Shown here: positions 23,931 through 35,188 of the stretch, in pieces
How the letters are laid out: each line of letters starts with the position of its first letter
Numbering within the stretch: the first letter of the stretch is position 1
Assembly: GCA_034336665.1 (NCBI GenBank)
Contig: JAPFBE010000036.1
Span: 806,001 to 870,000 of the forward strand
Length of the DNA: 64,000 nt
From: Luscinia megarhynchos
Lineage: Eukaryota; Chordata; Aves; Passeriformes; Turdidae
Direction of reading: 5' to 3'
Notes under the pieces: generated by a model
The model's input: the letters and a program-made list of their open reading frames with translations, nothing else
Database searches by the model: none
What the model was told of the DNA's origin: nothing
Translations under genes and position numbers: made by a program

Positions 23931-24039
23931 GGTTTTAGCTTTTATATTTTTCAGATTCTCTGCTGCCTGGTGTGTAACTCTGAAACTTCATATTACGTGT
24001 TAGTAAGTTCTCTTCACAGGGTAGTTAGACAAAACAATC

Positions 24040-24652
24040 TGTCCTGGGGTGATGTTATCCCCAATCGTGTGTGCGGTTCATGCTTGCATGCTTGGAAGGT
24101 TTGTTTTGTCTAGTTTGTCGGCACCCCTCCCCCCATCGGCTGGCCGCTGCCTCTGCGCCTGCTTGCAAGCCCCCCCTCCCCCCGCTGCTCGGCTTGGCTG
24201 CTTGGTAGCTGCTTCTGCCCTGCTTGGATGCCGCTTCTGCCCCCTCCCCCCCTTTGCTTAGGCTGCTTCGCTTTATTTTTCCTTCCCTTATTAGCTAGGA
24301 ATACCACCTGAACCTGATCCCGGACGACCTGGAACATCAAGAAACCCCGGACGCTGCTTGTTTGTGACAAGAAATACGCGTTTCTGCCCTCCCCAGCACC
24401 GGAGACGTTCTGAGACTGTACACCTACTCAGAAGGGTGAAAAATTTCTTTGGCATCCGTGGCTGGTTTTTTTTCTTGTGTTGGGGAGTGGTTTTTTTTTT
24501 GTGTGTGTTTGCTAAATAAACAAGTTTTTTCCACTTTTCCTCTGAGGAAATTCTTCCCGAACCCGTTGGGGGAAGGGGAGGAGTTTTGAGGGTTTGTTCT
24601 TTGGGGGGCTCCTTTTGGAGATTTTTCCCCTAATTTGTCCTAAACCAGGACA
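24040..24652 (+). mobile_element. Complete solo LTR with target-site duplication
   Basis: Starts TGTCCTGGGGTGATGTTATC and ends GTCCTAAACCAGGACA. It is flanked by the perfect 5-bp duplication CAATC (24035-24039 and 24653-24657). An AATAAA signal lies at about 24514. Its last ~120 bp resemble the sequence at 61960-62075, so a second, broken copy of this family exists there. It sits in a UBAP2 intron, antisense to the gene. Confidence 0.88.
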
Positions 24653-24904
24653 CAATCCCTTCCCAACTAGAGAATCAAGGACAACTGTTACCCACAAAGC
24701 ATAAACAACAGCAAAGGGAAGGGGGCAAGCCAGGGGGTTGAGACTTCATAACCTGGGGCTGTGGTTGGACAATTGACGCCAATATGTAGATGAACCAAAA
24801 CTTATCAAAATGTAAAAACCTTGTGATCGGGATCCATCTTGGATTCAATCTGAGTGCAGCCACAGGCAGGCTCTTGTACTGCCCAAGGTGTATCCTTTTA
24901 AGGC

Positions 24905-25300
24905 CTTTCAATAAATACCTATTTTATTCCTTTTAACTCTGTCTAATCTCTCTTCAAGATCAGCCTTTCTAGGCATCACAATATCTTTCTTGTAGCCAGG
25001 GGCCAAAAATTCAACACAGGATTTGAGGTGTGGCCTCACCAGTACCCAGTATAGGGGAATGATAACTGCCCTGGTCCTGCTGGCCACACTATTGCTGATA
25101 CAGGTCAGAATGCCATTGGCCTTTTTGGCCACCTGGGCATACACTGGCACATGTTCAGCTGGCTGTTGACCAGCACCCCAATGTCCTTTTCTGCTGGGCC
25201 ACTTTCCAGCCACGCTGTCCCAGCCTGTAGCACTGCAGGGGGTTGGTGTGACCCAAGTGCAGGACCCAGCACTTGGCCTTGTTGAATCTCTTTCATACAC
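24905..25300 (-). mobile_element. CR1 LINE fragment
   Basis: The minus strand encodes [20 protein letters not shown] followed by [12 protein letters not shown], the CR1 C-terminal segment also seen at 1893-2222. Frames are broken and both ends are truncated. Confidence 0.88.
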
Positions 25301-25734
25301 TAACTGTAAAGAGCAAATTGTCATCCACAGAATCTAATGAAACACCAACTCCTGCTCGAGTCATTTTCATAAGACACAGTACTACAGAGCTCTAAAATAG
25401 TCAACTACCCTTCTGCTTGGAGCATCCCTCTTCCCAAATAACATTTTCCCTCCTGAGGCTGCCTGCTCTCTGACTTAATCCAGTCTCCTCCATCCTCAAA
25501 AGGATTTCCTAGGCATTCTCAGCTCTCTGACTCAGCTTTGGATCTCCCTTTGACTATCTGGAGGATGCTACAGGCTTTCAGGAACACCAAGTCCAAGAGC
25601 TGCAGCTGTCTGCTATTTACAGTAACCTGCACAGGAATCCATGAGCTCTAGCCTTTTAAATTTCCCATTTTCTTGAGGAAGAGACTGCAGCTATTTTCTC
25701 ATGCTTGCATGTTTTTGGAGATCCCTTACAGACT

Positions 25735-26287
25735 GGGAAAGATGACTCTCTTCTGCTCTCATGAGACCCCACCTGGAATACCATATCCAGTTATGGGGCC
25801 TCCATCACAAGAAAGACCTGTTAGAACAGGTCTAGAGGAGGGCCATGAAAATGATCAAAAGACTGGAGTACCTATCCTTTGAAGAAGGGCTGAGAGAGTT
25901 GGGACTGTTTAGCCTGAAGAAGAGAAGGCTCCAGGAATAAATTATTGTGGCGTTTAAGTACTTAAAGGGAACTTATAAGAAAGACACAGAAATATTTTTT
26001 ACCAGGGTCTGTAGTGGCAGGACAAGGGGGGCTTTAAAGTGAAAAAAGGATAAATTTAGATTGGACATAAGGAAGATGTTTTTTATAATGAGGGTGGTGA
26101 GACACTGGCACAGGTTGCCCAGAGAAGTTGTTGCTGCCCTATCCCTGGAAGTGTGTTCAAGGTCAGGTTGGATGGGGCTTGGAGAAACCTGGTCTAGTGA
26201 AAGGTCTCCCTGTTCATGACAGAGGCATTGGAACTACATGATCTTTAAGATCCCTTTCAACCCAAACCATCCTGTGATTCTAAGATG
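25735..26287 (+). mobile_element. CR1 LINE 3' fragment
   Basis: The + strand runs through the CR1 C-terminal coding remnant (an LFSLKKRRLQ-like segment near 25908) to the typical end GATCCCTTTCAACCCAAACC and TGTGATTCTAAG at 26287. It is the only CR1 here on the + strand, antisense to UBAP2. Confidence 0.85.
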
Positions 26288-26362
26288 TAGAAGGTTTGGG
26301 CTGAAGAGAGCAAAACCAGAGAGGCACACAAGGAGGGTTACAGTTTAGCCTATCACACTTAC

Positions 26363-26577
26363 GAACATGGTTGGCCCATATTGGAATGCACTGGGAACAC
26401 CGGGCACACCAGCATAATAAGGTAACCCAGTGTAGCTGTACCCTGGGGGCAGGGTCGGGTTCAGGAAGGGCTGCTGAGTTGTATGGTGGGTCTGAGTCTG
26501 GTTCTGCTGCGACTGGGCGAGCGTGGTAGCAGGAGCAGGGGAGGCAGAATCCCCACGGCCAAATTTTGTTACGTCAC
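26363..26577 (-). CDS. UBAP2: UBAP2 coding exon
   Basis: 215 nt between a TTCGCAG acceptor and a TTC|GTAAGT donor. It encodes DVTKFGRGDSASPAPATTLA, a Gln/Pro-rich middle (QQPFLNPTLPPGYSYTGLPY) and ends SAFQYGPTMF. Entry and exit phases fit the exons at 28009 and 22839. This is the largest UBAP2 exon in the window. Confidence 0.93.
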
Positions 26578-28008
26578 CTGCGAAAGAACAAACTCATCAG
26601 AAAAACTAACAAAGATACACCAGAAGTGGAGAATTCAAAGGATTCAAAATCTGAACACAAGTAGATAACTACAGAAGAGAACACATCCTATGCTTGAAAG
26701 CCTGTAGTTGTTCATGGGAAGCCCTCTCCCAGTCTGTTCCTGATGGCTACAGGGACATTGCCTGTTAGTGGCAGAGAACACCATGCCATGGCTAATCCAT
26801 TGCTAAAATAGAGATACCAATACTTACCTATCTCACACAATCTGAGAAGATTCATTACATCAGATCATTGCAATGAAACATACTAAAAGCAAAAATGTGG
26901 TAAACAGACAAAGAGCAAATAGTTGTTGGGTTAAAGTGTGACTCTCCTAGAGGTTAAACTGATCAGTTAAGCTTCATGGGCTGAAAGCAAGTTAGGATCT
27001 ACAGGAAGTGATAGGCATATTTTTGTTAGTCTGTTTATTTGCCAAGCATGACTAGAGTTAATATGTCTGGTTCCTCACACCACCAAAGTTCTGGAAACAA
27101 TAGCTGAAGGCCAGGAAAGCAAGACTTGCATTGTGGGTCACCTTTTTTAAGAAGTAGAAAGGGAAATTTGGTTTTTACCCTGAAAGCAGACTCCCAAGAG
27201 AATGCAGCAGAAAAACTCCTGAACACTTGCATTTTCTGGTGGCCTACAGAGCACCATTCTCACATGTTTTTAGGGAAGTGACATATATCACTCACATCTA
27301 TCTCATTCTCAACTAGTATTCCTTTATGTTGGTTACCAAAAAGTATGACAACACTTAATATCATTGTTATAGGAATTATAACACCTATAGCTACAGTTTT
27401 AAGCTGTAATCAGATTGCAGTAAAAGAAAACCACTGGCTGAAAATCCTGGTTGGCATTAATGTCATCTTTGCACAACAATAACTGAAGAGTAAGAGCAGG
27501 AATAAATAAGGGCTTCTTAGACCACATGCTTTTGGGAATGAAGTCCATTAGATTTGGAGAGGGTGAGAGGGAGACTGCTAGAGGCAGCTCCTGCTGAGAA
27601 CATACAAGTACTAAAATAGCAGTAACAAAGGAAAGCAAGCCAGTCAAATGTCAAGAAGAATGATTAAGCTATGGAATATTTTCGAGCACCTCTATGCACT
27701 TGGGAAGAACACTAGATGAAATTATCATTTAAATTTATAACAATTTTGCACTTATTCTCAAAGGGTATCCGACTTACTCCCAAGAACCTCTGAGTCGCAT
27801 GAATTACTGACCAAAACCATGAAGAAAAAAAAAATCAATTAAAAAAAAAATCAATGTCAGGGTTGAAAAGAAAGATGCTTGCTTTTGTTTGGCTAGTTTG
27901 GACTGATGAGTTTAACTGCCTACAGAAAGGGAAAATGACTGCTTTTTCAGCAACATCAGGATGACCAGCACATCTCACTCACCATCCTCGTGTTTAAATA
28001 ATACTCAC

Positions 28009-28087
28009 CTGAGTAGGGGTTGTTAGCAAGGCTTCCATCTCGGCCTGTCAAGGTTGCAGGAGCAGGGAATGTAATTCCGTAGTAATC
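28009..28087 (-). CDS. UBAP2: UBAP2 coding exon, most upstream one recognised
   Basis: 79 nt after a TTTTTCTAAG acceptor, phase 0, leaving at TCAG|GTGAGT with one base of Gly. It encodes DYYGITFPAPATLTGRDGSL and then ANNPYS, a block conserved between UBAP2 and UBAP2L. No further UBAP2 exon was found between here and 64000, apart from the candidate at 28393-28440. Confidence 0.93.
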
Positions 28088-28392
28088 CTTAGAAAAAGAC
28101 ATTGTCATTTATTAATAGCTGAAATGCTGAAGCCATAACAGAGCTGGACAACTATTATGAACCCTTATACTTTTTATAATATAACCTTTATATTTCTTAT
28201 AAGTATAAGAAAATTTTAAAAGGAAGAACTAAAGGAAGTTTGGGCAGAAACTGACCTTACCATTTACAGCATAGCTGAAGGTTTACCTGTATCCTCAACT
28301 TCAAAATAAACCTGTTTTACAGACATTTTTAATATCGTATACAAATACTTAATCTCTTAATGGTAAATTAAAGGCAATGACTAAACGCTTAC

Positions 28393-28440
28393 CCCTCCCA
28401 ACCCGCAGCTCTGAGCTGTCATATTCCAGCGAGAGTGTGT
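28393..28440 (-). CDS. Candidate small in-frame UBAP2 exon
   Basis: A 48-nt stretch on the minus strand is bounded by a good acceptor (TTGCTCTTCCAG) and donor (GGG|GTAAGC). In phase 0 it reads THSRWNMTAQSCGLGG with no stop, and would splice in frame onto the DYYGIT exon at 28087. It was not recognised as a known UBAP2 segment. It could be an alternative micro-exon or chance splice-like signals. Confidence 0.35.
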
Positions 28441-28659
28441 CTGGAAGAGCAACAGACCATCAGGGGCCAAAGACCTAGGTTCAAGCCAGGACCATAATCA
28501 CAATGTGGATGTAGTCTAAAGGTTTTAACATGCTCTGTTTTCTAAAAGTAAAAAACATCATCTAGGAAAAGAGCACAAATATTTTTAAAACTGTTGAAAA
28601 AGAGTTACCACCAGATGACTGGAAAAATTACTTAAACTATTTTACAAGAGAACTCAGAT

Positions 28660-28943
28660 CAGTAGTCTCTAAAGTGAAGTGCACAAGGCAATCCACTGGG
28701 GTGCATGAAGAAATTGGTTTTGGTACCATTAATAAATAAAATTTTAAAAAATTAAAAATAGTGTATGAAAATAAAAATTTGTTCTCATTTTTTTATTTTC
28801 ATCTTTTTATTTTCATGTATAGCATACATATTAGTACAATAGTATACATATATAATTTGTAAATAAAAATATATTGGGAGTGCTCACAATTATTTTTTTT
28901 TTTGCTGATGAGGTGGTGCAATCAAAAAAGGTGGAGACCACTG
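28660..28943. mobile_element. hAT-like non-autonomous DNA transposon (MITE)
   Basis: The left end CAGTAGTCTCTAAAG and the inverted right end GGTGGAGACCACTG form imperfect terminal inverted repeats starting CAGTNGTCTC. The flanks ACTCAGAT (28652-28659) and CCTTAGAT (28944-28951) match at 6 of 8 bases, the 8-bp duplication size of hAT elements. The interior is very AT-rich and partly self-complementary, with no transposase frame. It lies in a UBAP2 intron. Confidence 0.7.
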
Positions 28944-28951
28944 CCTTAGAT

Positions 28952-29329
28952 CATTCTTCTACAGAAAGTTAAGAAAATCCTCACTCTAGAAAGCTCACAC
29001 TTTGACAGGACATGCCAGCAAAAGCAAAGCAATATTTTGTCTTCAGTTTGGGACAAAAAGAGAAAAATCTGCCCTTACCTTTCTGGGTGAACACTTATGA
29101 GGCTGGTGCTCTACTAAGTAATTTTCCTCCTAATTCTCATGGTTTTCTCTCCACAACCTCCAAATCAAGAGTGTCTTGCCTTACAATTTAAGGTAGGTAT
29201 TCTATCACCACCTATATCACCTTCTGATGAGCTGTTAATAGTCACTGCTTTGCAACAGCTGCCCAATGCACATAGCCTAAATGGGCCATCAAGGACTCAC
29301 CAGCATGACTCTTAGAATTATATTATCCC
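28952..29329. other. No recognised feature
   Basis: Intron-like sequence next to the hAT-like element. No exon or repeat was assigned. Confidence 0.35.
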
Positions 29330-29690
29330 ATTGTGAAATTCCCCGCCCTGGGGCAGGAACTGAACATTCCTACCTGTATATAATCTGGGGCTTGGGACAC
29401 CATGATGCAACCACTGGACCTCCAGAGAAGGACCAGACCTTTCTACAGGATCACCGCTTTGACAGTATCACATCCATCACTCCAACGGGACTGCTACCAC
29501 CACCCTGACCAACAGGGTGTCAGGTCATATTCTGACTTTGTTGGTTTAAGCCAATGTTCCTGTAGTACTGCCATTTTTGTAACTGTCCTAATAAATTGTA
29601 GTTCTGATTTGGAATCTCTTGCAACATATTTGCGTGGAGTTAATTCCTCCTGCTGGCTTGCCTTCAAACCAGCACAAAGAGGTAATGCTT
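29330..29690 (+). repeat. Diverged fragment of the ERVL LTR family
   Basis: The block 'CAGGGTGTCAGGT' followed by 'ATTCTGACT' and, further on, 'TGTCCTAATAAATTG' parallels the 3' half of the ERVL LTRs at 53238-53956 and 60312-61021. It ends in AAACCAGCACA. Divergence is much greater than between the two proviral LTRs, so it is an older insertion. Confidence 0.55.
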
Positions 29691-30212
29691 TAACCATTTA
29701 GGTATCATTTTCCACAGTCTTCAACACTGGAAAAGCATCCTCCTCCTTCGTACTCCTCTGCAAATTCCACAGCACCTTCCTTCTTGCTGCATTTCTGCGC
29801 ATCTCTCCCATCTCCTAAACCCAGTCCTCCATCACGGAACATGAAACCATCTGGCAAGGATTTATTATTGCAGGGGTTTTCTGTAATTTGAAACTGTCAT
29901 ATTTCATCCTCCTTTCCTTCCCAGGTAATTCCACCTCAGCACCTCCAGCATGATTCACTTAGCAAAACACAACCAAATTCCTATTAAAAATCTTTGCAGG
30001 TTACTCAAAAGGTGCATCCAATCTCCTTCTAAGGAACATCATAACACAAAAAGCAGATTTGGAGAAGAGATCTTAACAGGATTCATTGGATGTGAACTGA
30101 AACTGACACAGTAGCATTTTTTCCCTATACAAATCAGAAAAAATATAACCAAATCCACATGAGAACAGGATCTAAGGATTGCAATTATTACCACTGCCCC
30201 TCATGCAGGGGA
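29691..30212. other. No recognised feature
   Basis: Non-coding sequence between two LTR pieces. No exon was found on either strand. Confidence 0.35.
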
Positions 30213-30798
30213 TGTGCTGGTTTTACCCAGGGTAGAGTTAATTTTCTCCCCAGTGGCTGGTATCGGGCTGTGCTTTGGATTTGTACTGAAGACAGGGTTG
30301 ATAATATAGAGATGCTTTTGTTATTGCTAAGGTTACAGAGTCAAGGCCTTTTCTGCTCCTCGTACGGCCATGCTGGGGAGGGGGCTAGGGGTGTGTGGGA
30401 GGTTGGGAGGACACTCAGCTGGGACAGGTGACCCCAACTGACTCAAGGGATATTCCAGACCATATGACATCATGCTCAGCATATAAAGTTTTGCGAAAAA
30501 GGGAGGGGACACATTTGGAATGATGGTGTTTTTCTCCCCAAGTCCCCATTTACATGTGATGGAGCCCTGCTTTCCTGAAGGTGGCTGAACACCTGCCTGC
30601 CCATGGAAAACAGTGAATTAATTCCTTGTTTTGCTTTGCTTGTGTGTGCAGCTTTTGCTTTTCCTATTAAACTGTCTGTATCTCAACCCACAAGTTTTCA
30701 ATGTTTTACTCTTCTGATTCTCACCCTGATCCATTTGGTGGGGGAGTGAGCGAGTGGCTGCTTGGGGCTTGGTGCCTGGCTGGTGTTAAACCACGACA
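30213..30798 (+). mobile_element. Solo ERVL-type LTR
   Basis: Starts TGTGCTGGTTTTACCCAGGG and ends GTTAAACCACGACA. A TATAAA box near 30482, the GGGATATTCCAGACC block and the 'TATCTCAACCCACAAG' region are in the usual order. The flanks GGGGA and GGAAA are too different to claim as a duplication. Confidence 0.75.
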
Positions 30799-31268
30799 GG
30801 AAAACCACAAAAGCACTGAATATCCCTATCCCACACACCTGTGCATACACGCATTCAAAACAAAAATCATTAGAAAATACGATTGCAAACTGGTTATCTT
30901 TACATTTTATTCCCGCCCATAGGAAAACATCAGAAGAGAAACTCTGCTCTTCAAACAACACGAGTATTTCCTGACCTACAGAAGGCATGCAGGAGAAGGT
31001 GCCTAAAGTCAAAACTGAAATATCAGGAATAGACTCAAAATGCAAGTCAGAAAAGGACTGAAAAACAATAAGTGTTGTGATGCAATAGAAATTCCACCAA
31101 GCACCTCACTAGGTACCACACACACCAGCTAAGGCATTTATAAGATCTCTACTACACAGGCAGCCTGCAACAGACTAACAGAAAAGATAGCATATACCAA
31201 TGTAATATACACCAAAATTAAAACAAATAAAACTCAAACAAAACAAACAAAACCCCCAAAACCCAACT
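30799..31268. other. No recognised feature; A-rich end
   Basis: Non-coding sequence ending in an A-rich AAACAAA-type tract at 31218-31268. Confidence 0.35.
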
Positions 31269-32274
31269 GTGCTGGTTTGGCACTAAAGACAACACATGGA
31301 AATGATTTTTTCTGAGACGAGCAGCTAGGCTTCCTCTATGTCTGACAAAAACCAATCAGTGATTGGTTTTCAGAACTGACAACCGATTAAACCACTGAAA
31401 GAGATGGACACACCTTTGTGAAATCCACATTTTAAAATGAACAAACCCCGGAAAGATCTCTTTCTGGCCTCTCAGAAGGTAACTAGCCTGGCTGGGGCAA
31501 GGGCCTGCATGGCCCGTGGGACTGGCTGGGTCCGGGCTGGGGCCGGGCTGAGCAGGCTCTGATAAAGGGTTCGGGAAGCCTGCTAAGCCCTGTTTTTGGC
31601 AGGGGCCCCTAATAGAAAGGGGGAGGGTAGGCCCGCTCGGCTGCTAAGATCCTAGTTCCCCCTCGGCACTGTAACAGAGTAAGGCTTTGCTAATCAAACA
31701 TTGCCAAATTAGGGAACACGTCCAAAAGACCACTTAATCTTGCTTAAGCTAGCAGAAAGATTGTCTCAAATAACCACAAAAATCCTGTATGTGCCCAGTT
31801 TGTGTATGCTTGCAAAAGACAGGAAAAGCCAACCGACGGCTAAGACCACGGCCTTCCTCCTCACGACCACCAGGAGCTAGGAGAAGACCCCCCAGCAACT
31901 GGCTGTGCAGACGCAGAAAGAACGTGAGAAGATGCCGAAAGGCACGTACATGGAAGAAGATGAAAATAAAAGACGGACTGAAACAGAGTGGGGTGCATGC
32001 TGTTGGTGGAGCGGAGACTCCCCAGATGCCCAGCGCTGATTTGCTTGCTGCTGCTTGCTCAATAATTTTTTTTATTTATTCCATCTATTGGAGTTGATCA
32101 ATTTATTACAGATAGATTTATAACAGGCACGGCCAGGCGGCCCGCGGCTCAGCTAAACATCTAGCCGGCATTACAACCCTTCCCTGATGCTAGTCCGCAG
32201 GGCCCCCGCGAGAGTAGCTCCGGGCAGGGACTGCACTCTTGTGCCCCCCCGGCCTGGCAGGGGCCAACCCGAGC
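31269..32274 (+). repeat. Older LTR-like sequence, left flank of the gammaretrovirus-like provirus
   Basis: Begins TGTGCTGGTTTGGCACTAAA, which resembles the TGTGTTGGTTT start of the LTR at 56813. It later holds an AATAATTTTTTTTATTTATT segment and a TTTATAACA end-like sequence near 32124. The provirus at 32280 is inserted in it. Whether it is one LTR continuing at 49528 or two adjacent pieces could not be settled by eye. Confidence 0.35.
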
Positions 32275-32279
32275 CTGCC
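32275..32279. repeat. Target-site duplication CTGCC (left)
   Basis: Identical to 49523-49527, directly outside the two LTRs of the gammaretrovirus-like provirus. Confidence 0.9.
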
Positions 32280-33162
32280 TGTTATGAATAAATCCTTCAG
32301 AGAAAGTTTTACCCTGCTCCTGGCTTGCGTGGTGCGGCTGCCCTGCCCCCGCTCCTGCCCGCGCAGCATGGCTGCCCCGCTCTTGCTTGCGCGGGGCAGC
32401 TGCCCTGCCCTTGCTCCTGTTTGCGTGGGGTGGCTGCCCCCAATCCCGATCCCCTTCCTGTCCCTAATGCAAATCCTGACCCCACTCCCGTTCCCGCGGG
32501 AGGAGGGGGTGTGCTGCCCATGGCTCCGGCCCTGCGCTGGGGTCCCGGGCAGGCCAAGTGGTATCACGGGAACATTCCCCAGAGAAAGTTCTACAGCGGT
32601 TAAAGTTGTGTGTTTTTATAAATGTTTCCAGTTGTCTGTAATGTTAATTGTTAATGTTAAGTTCTTGGCCTCACCCTGTTTTCGGCCCCAATTGTCCTTT
32701 CCCTCCCGTCGGGTTAATGCCCTCAGTGCCTCCCCAAAATGGCGCCTGTGACAGAGGAGGAGGAGTGACATGCAAATGAAAGACGTAGAGACTGCTGGGA
32801 CACCATTCAGAGCTGAAACCCCTAAAAAAACGAGCACAAATAATATCTAAGACTGAGAATAGTGTTCCACAGCTGGGGAAAAAAATAACGGAGAAGGCAA
32901 AGTCACCATCCAGAGCTGCACCGTGACCTATAGCATCCCACCATGAGGACCTCCCCTTGCAATAACAAGCCACAGCAGTCTTTCTAGGAACCGTGAGGAC
33001 GAAAGACCCAGCTCTGCCTGTAAAGACAGAACTGAACGACTTCTCCTCGGTGTCGCCTTTCGAAAGCAGCAGCGGTGTGCGCAGCCGTTCGGGTCCCCCA
33101 CCCAGAGCTGATCTCTAATAAAGGCCTTATAAAGGAGCTGGTCTCCCGGCCCATTTATTTCA
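32280..33162 (+). repeat. 5' LTR of the gammaretrovirus-like provirus
   Basis: 883 bp from TGTTATGAATAAATCC to CATTTATTTCA. The 5' third holds a ~50-bp repeated GC-rich unit (GCTCCTG...GCGCGG type, about 32325-32440). There are three rough copies here, against about two in the 3' LTR. The poly(A) signal AATAAA is at 33117-33122. Confidence 0.92.
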
Positions 33163-33164
33163 CT

Positions 33165-33182
33165 TGGGGGCTCGTCTGGGAT
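33165..33182 (+). promoter_or_regulatory. Primer binding site, tRNA-Pro type
   Basis: TGGGGGCTCGTCTGGGAT begins two bases after the 5' LTR. It differs from the standard proline primer site at one base. tRNA-Pro priming is typical of gammaretroviruses and many class I ERVs. Confidence 0.88.
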
Positions 33183-34134
33183 TGGCCACACCCAAAGAGG
33201 ACCAAGGATGGGGCTGCAGCCCGCCCTACTGGGCCTCCGGGGGACAGCTGGCCAAGCCGGACCTGAGAGGACAGCTTGGGACCTGCGACACGGAGGAGCA
33301 TTGGGATTGGTAAGAGACCAGTGGCGGGTTCAGGAGGCGAGCGAGTGTTGTGTGAGTGAGATGGGGGGCCGGCAGCTCGGATCCCCTGAAGCGAGTATGG
33401 ACCCCTTACTACTGCGGTTTCGGACTCCTGCAAGGGGGCCGGCCAGGAACAGGGGGAAGTGAGAGAGGTCTAGCAAGACCTGGTAAGTGTTTGAGGCATC
33501 TCCTGGGGGTATAGTGAGCCCCTCCCTTGGGCGTGCAAGGGAAAAGCTAAGTGTGAGTGGCACGCACCAAGTAGCTTAGGTGGCTCCGGGCGTGCGGAGA
33601 CCTGGGCTGGGTGTGAGTCGCACGCAGGGGGTGTAGGGAGGGGCAGCCGGCGCCCCGTTGGGACCAAAACCCAGGGACGAGGGTATAGAGAGGCGCAACC
33701 GGGGCCCCGTTGGGACCTAACCCAATTCCCACCAGTGAGAAAGGGAAGCGTAGAGGGAGGGGGCGAACGGGGCCCCGCTAGAGACCAGCTCTGTCCCTGT
33801 TTTTTTTTTAGGAGGAGGGGAGGAGTAGAGGGAGGGGGTGGACCCCGTTAGAGACTGGCTCCGACTCTGTTTTGCAGTAGGTAGGGAAAGAGTAGAGGGA
33901 GGGGGTGGACCCCGTTGGAGACCGGCTCTTTCCTTTACCAGTTTTATTGCCCGTCAGTAATTTTCCTTTTGAGTAGGGGCACCTTATAACTTACTGTAAA
34001 AAGTAATTTAAACTATAATTTAAGAAGGGCCAAATACATTTCAGTTGTTTAGGAGTTGTGTTGCCTGTCAGTAATTTTCCATTTGGGTAGAGGCACCTTA
34101 AATTTTTGTTCAAGGCCTAGTCTAAACAGTGACA
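33183..34134 (+). other. Proviral leader with degenerate tandem repeats
   Basis: Untranslated leader between primer site and gag. A unit reading GTAGAGGGAGGGGGTGGACC plus CCGTTGGAGACCGGCTC recurs in diverged form at roughly 33684, 33749, 33833 and 33890. A separate ~40-bp module (GTCAGTAATTTTCC core) is duplicated at about 33953 and 34073, 120 bp apart. This is where retroviral packaging signals lie, but no such function was shown here. Confidence 0.6.
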
Positions 34135-35188
34135 ATGGGAAAGTGTATGAGTAAGAAAAGAAGAACCGAGAAAAAAAAGCAAAATGATGAAAAATATCCC
34201 TCCTGATAGCCCTCTGGCGCAGATGCTAGATCAATGGGACACCCGGGAGGTCACAAAAAGCCTAGATAAGATCAAAATTATATACTATTGCATAAAAATA
34301 TGGCCTAAGTTAGAGTTACAGGGGGAGTGGCCTTGGTATGGAACTCGAGATCCATGGATGTGTTCACAATTAGATCAATATCTGAGAACCCGGGAATGTC
34401 CAGATATAGAACAACTTACTTATGCAGCCTGTTGGCAAAGAAATGCCACAGGCGATGAAGCTGTAAAAATATGTAAGCTGCAAGAACAAAAAGATCAAAA
34501 AGAAAAGGAGGAGAAAGTTAAGAACACATGGGATCCTTTTGACCACTTGCCTTCTCCCCCTCCTGTTTACCAAGCAGCACCCCAAGTACCCCAAGTCCCT
34601 CTATCTGGTCCCCTACCTCCGCCCTTAGTGCCTGTAGTTCCTTATCCATCTTCTGTTGAGCCCCCTGTTCCCCTCCTTCCCAAACTATCTGATGTCCTTT
34701 CCTCACCACCTCCTCCTGGTACTCCTGCCCTAAACTCCCCACTAATTCTCTCCACTATAGTATCCCCCTCTACAAGCTCAGTTCCTGCTCCTTCACCAAT
34801 GGTCATTCCCTCACCTCCTTCCAATTGGAAGTTGAGTCTGTCTCCATCAGATAGCAGCTCATCTTCCAATAGCCAACAAATGCCTACTCCCTTGCAGGAT
34901 AGGAATTCAACAGAAGGGCCCTATTGTAATAACAAATCTAGGGCTTCAAAAGCAGAAAGGCTGTTTCCCCTCAGGGAGGTTCCTATGGGAGGGATGGTTG
35001 GAGGAGTTGGCTTTGTAAATGCCCCGCTGACTGCATCTGAGGTTCGGGGATTTAAGAAGGAAATAAGAAATTTGGTAAAAGACCCAGTGGGCATATTCAA
35101 CCAAGTTGACCAGTTCCTGGGTTCTAATATTTACACTTGGGGAGAAATTAATTCCATCAGTAACATATTGTTTAGCCCAGAGGAGAAA
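34135..35188 (+). pseudogene. gag: Gag remnant (matrix and N-terminal capsid)
   Basis: The ATG at 34135 begins MGKC, with the Gly-2 expected for myristoylation, but this frame stops at 34204. The matrix-like part continues in another frame from 34184 (WPWYGTRDPWMCSQLDQYLR), followed by a Pro/Ser-rich segment of about 110 residues. A capsid N-terminal block then begins near 34965 (PLREVPMGG, GFVNAPLTASEVRGF). The capsid stops near 35188, where the frame runs straight into RT. The capsid C-terminal half, nucleocapsid and protease are absent. Gag would normally build the immature virion; this copy cannot. Confidence 0.85.

Noticed and set aside
33155..33732. Overlapping short frames after the 5' LTR as accessory genes
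   Set aside because: They lie on both strands of a GC-rich repeated leader, with no start context or conservation signal.
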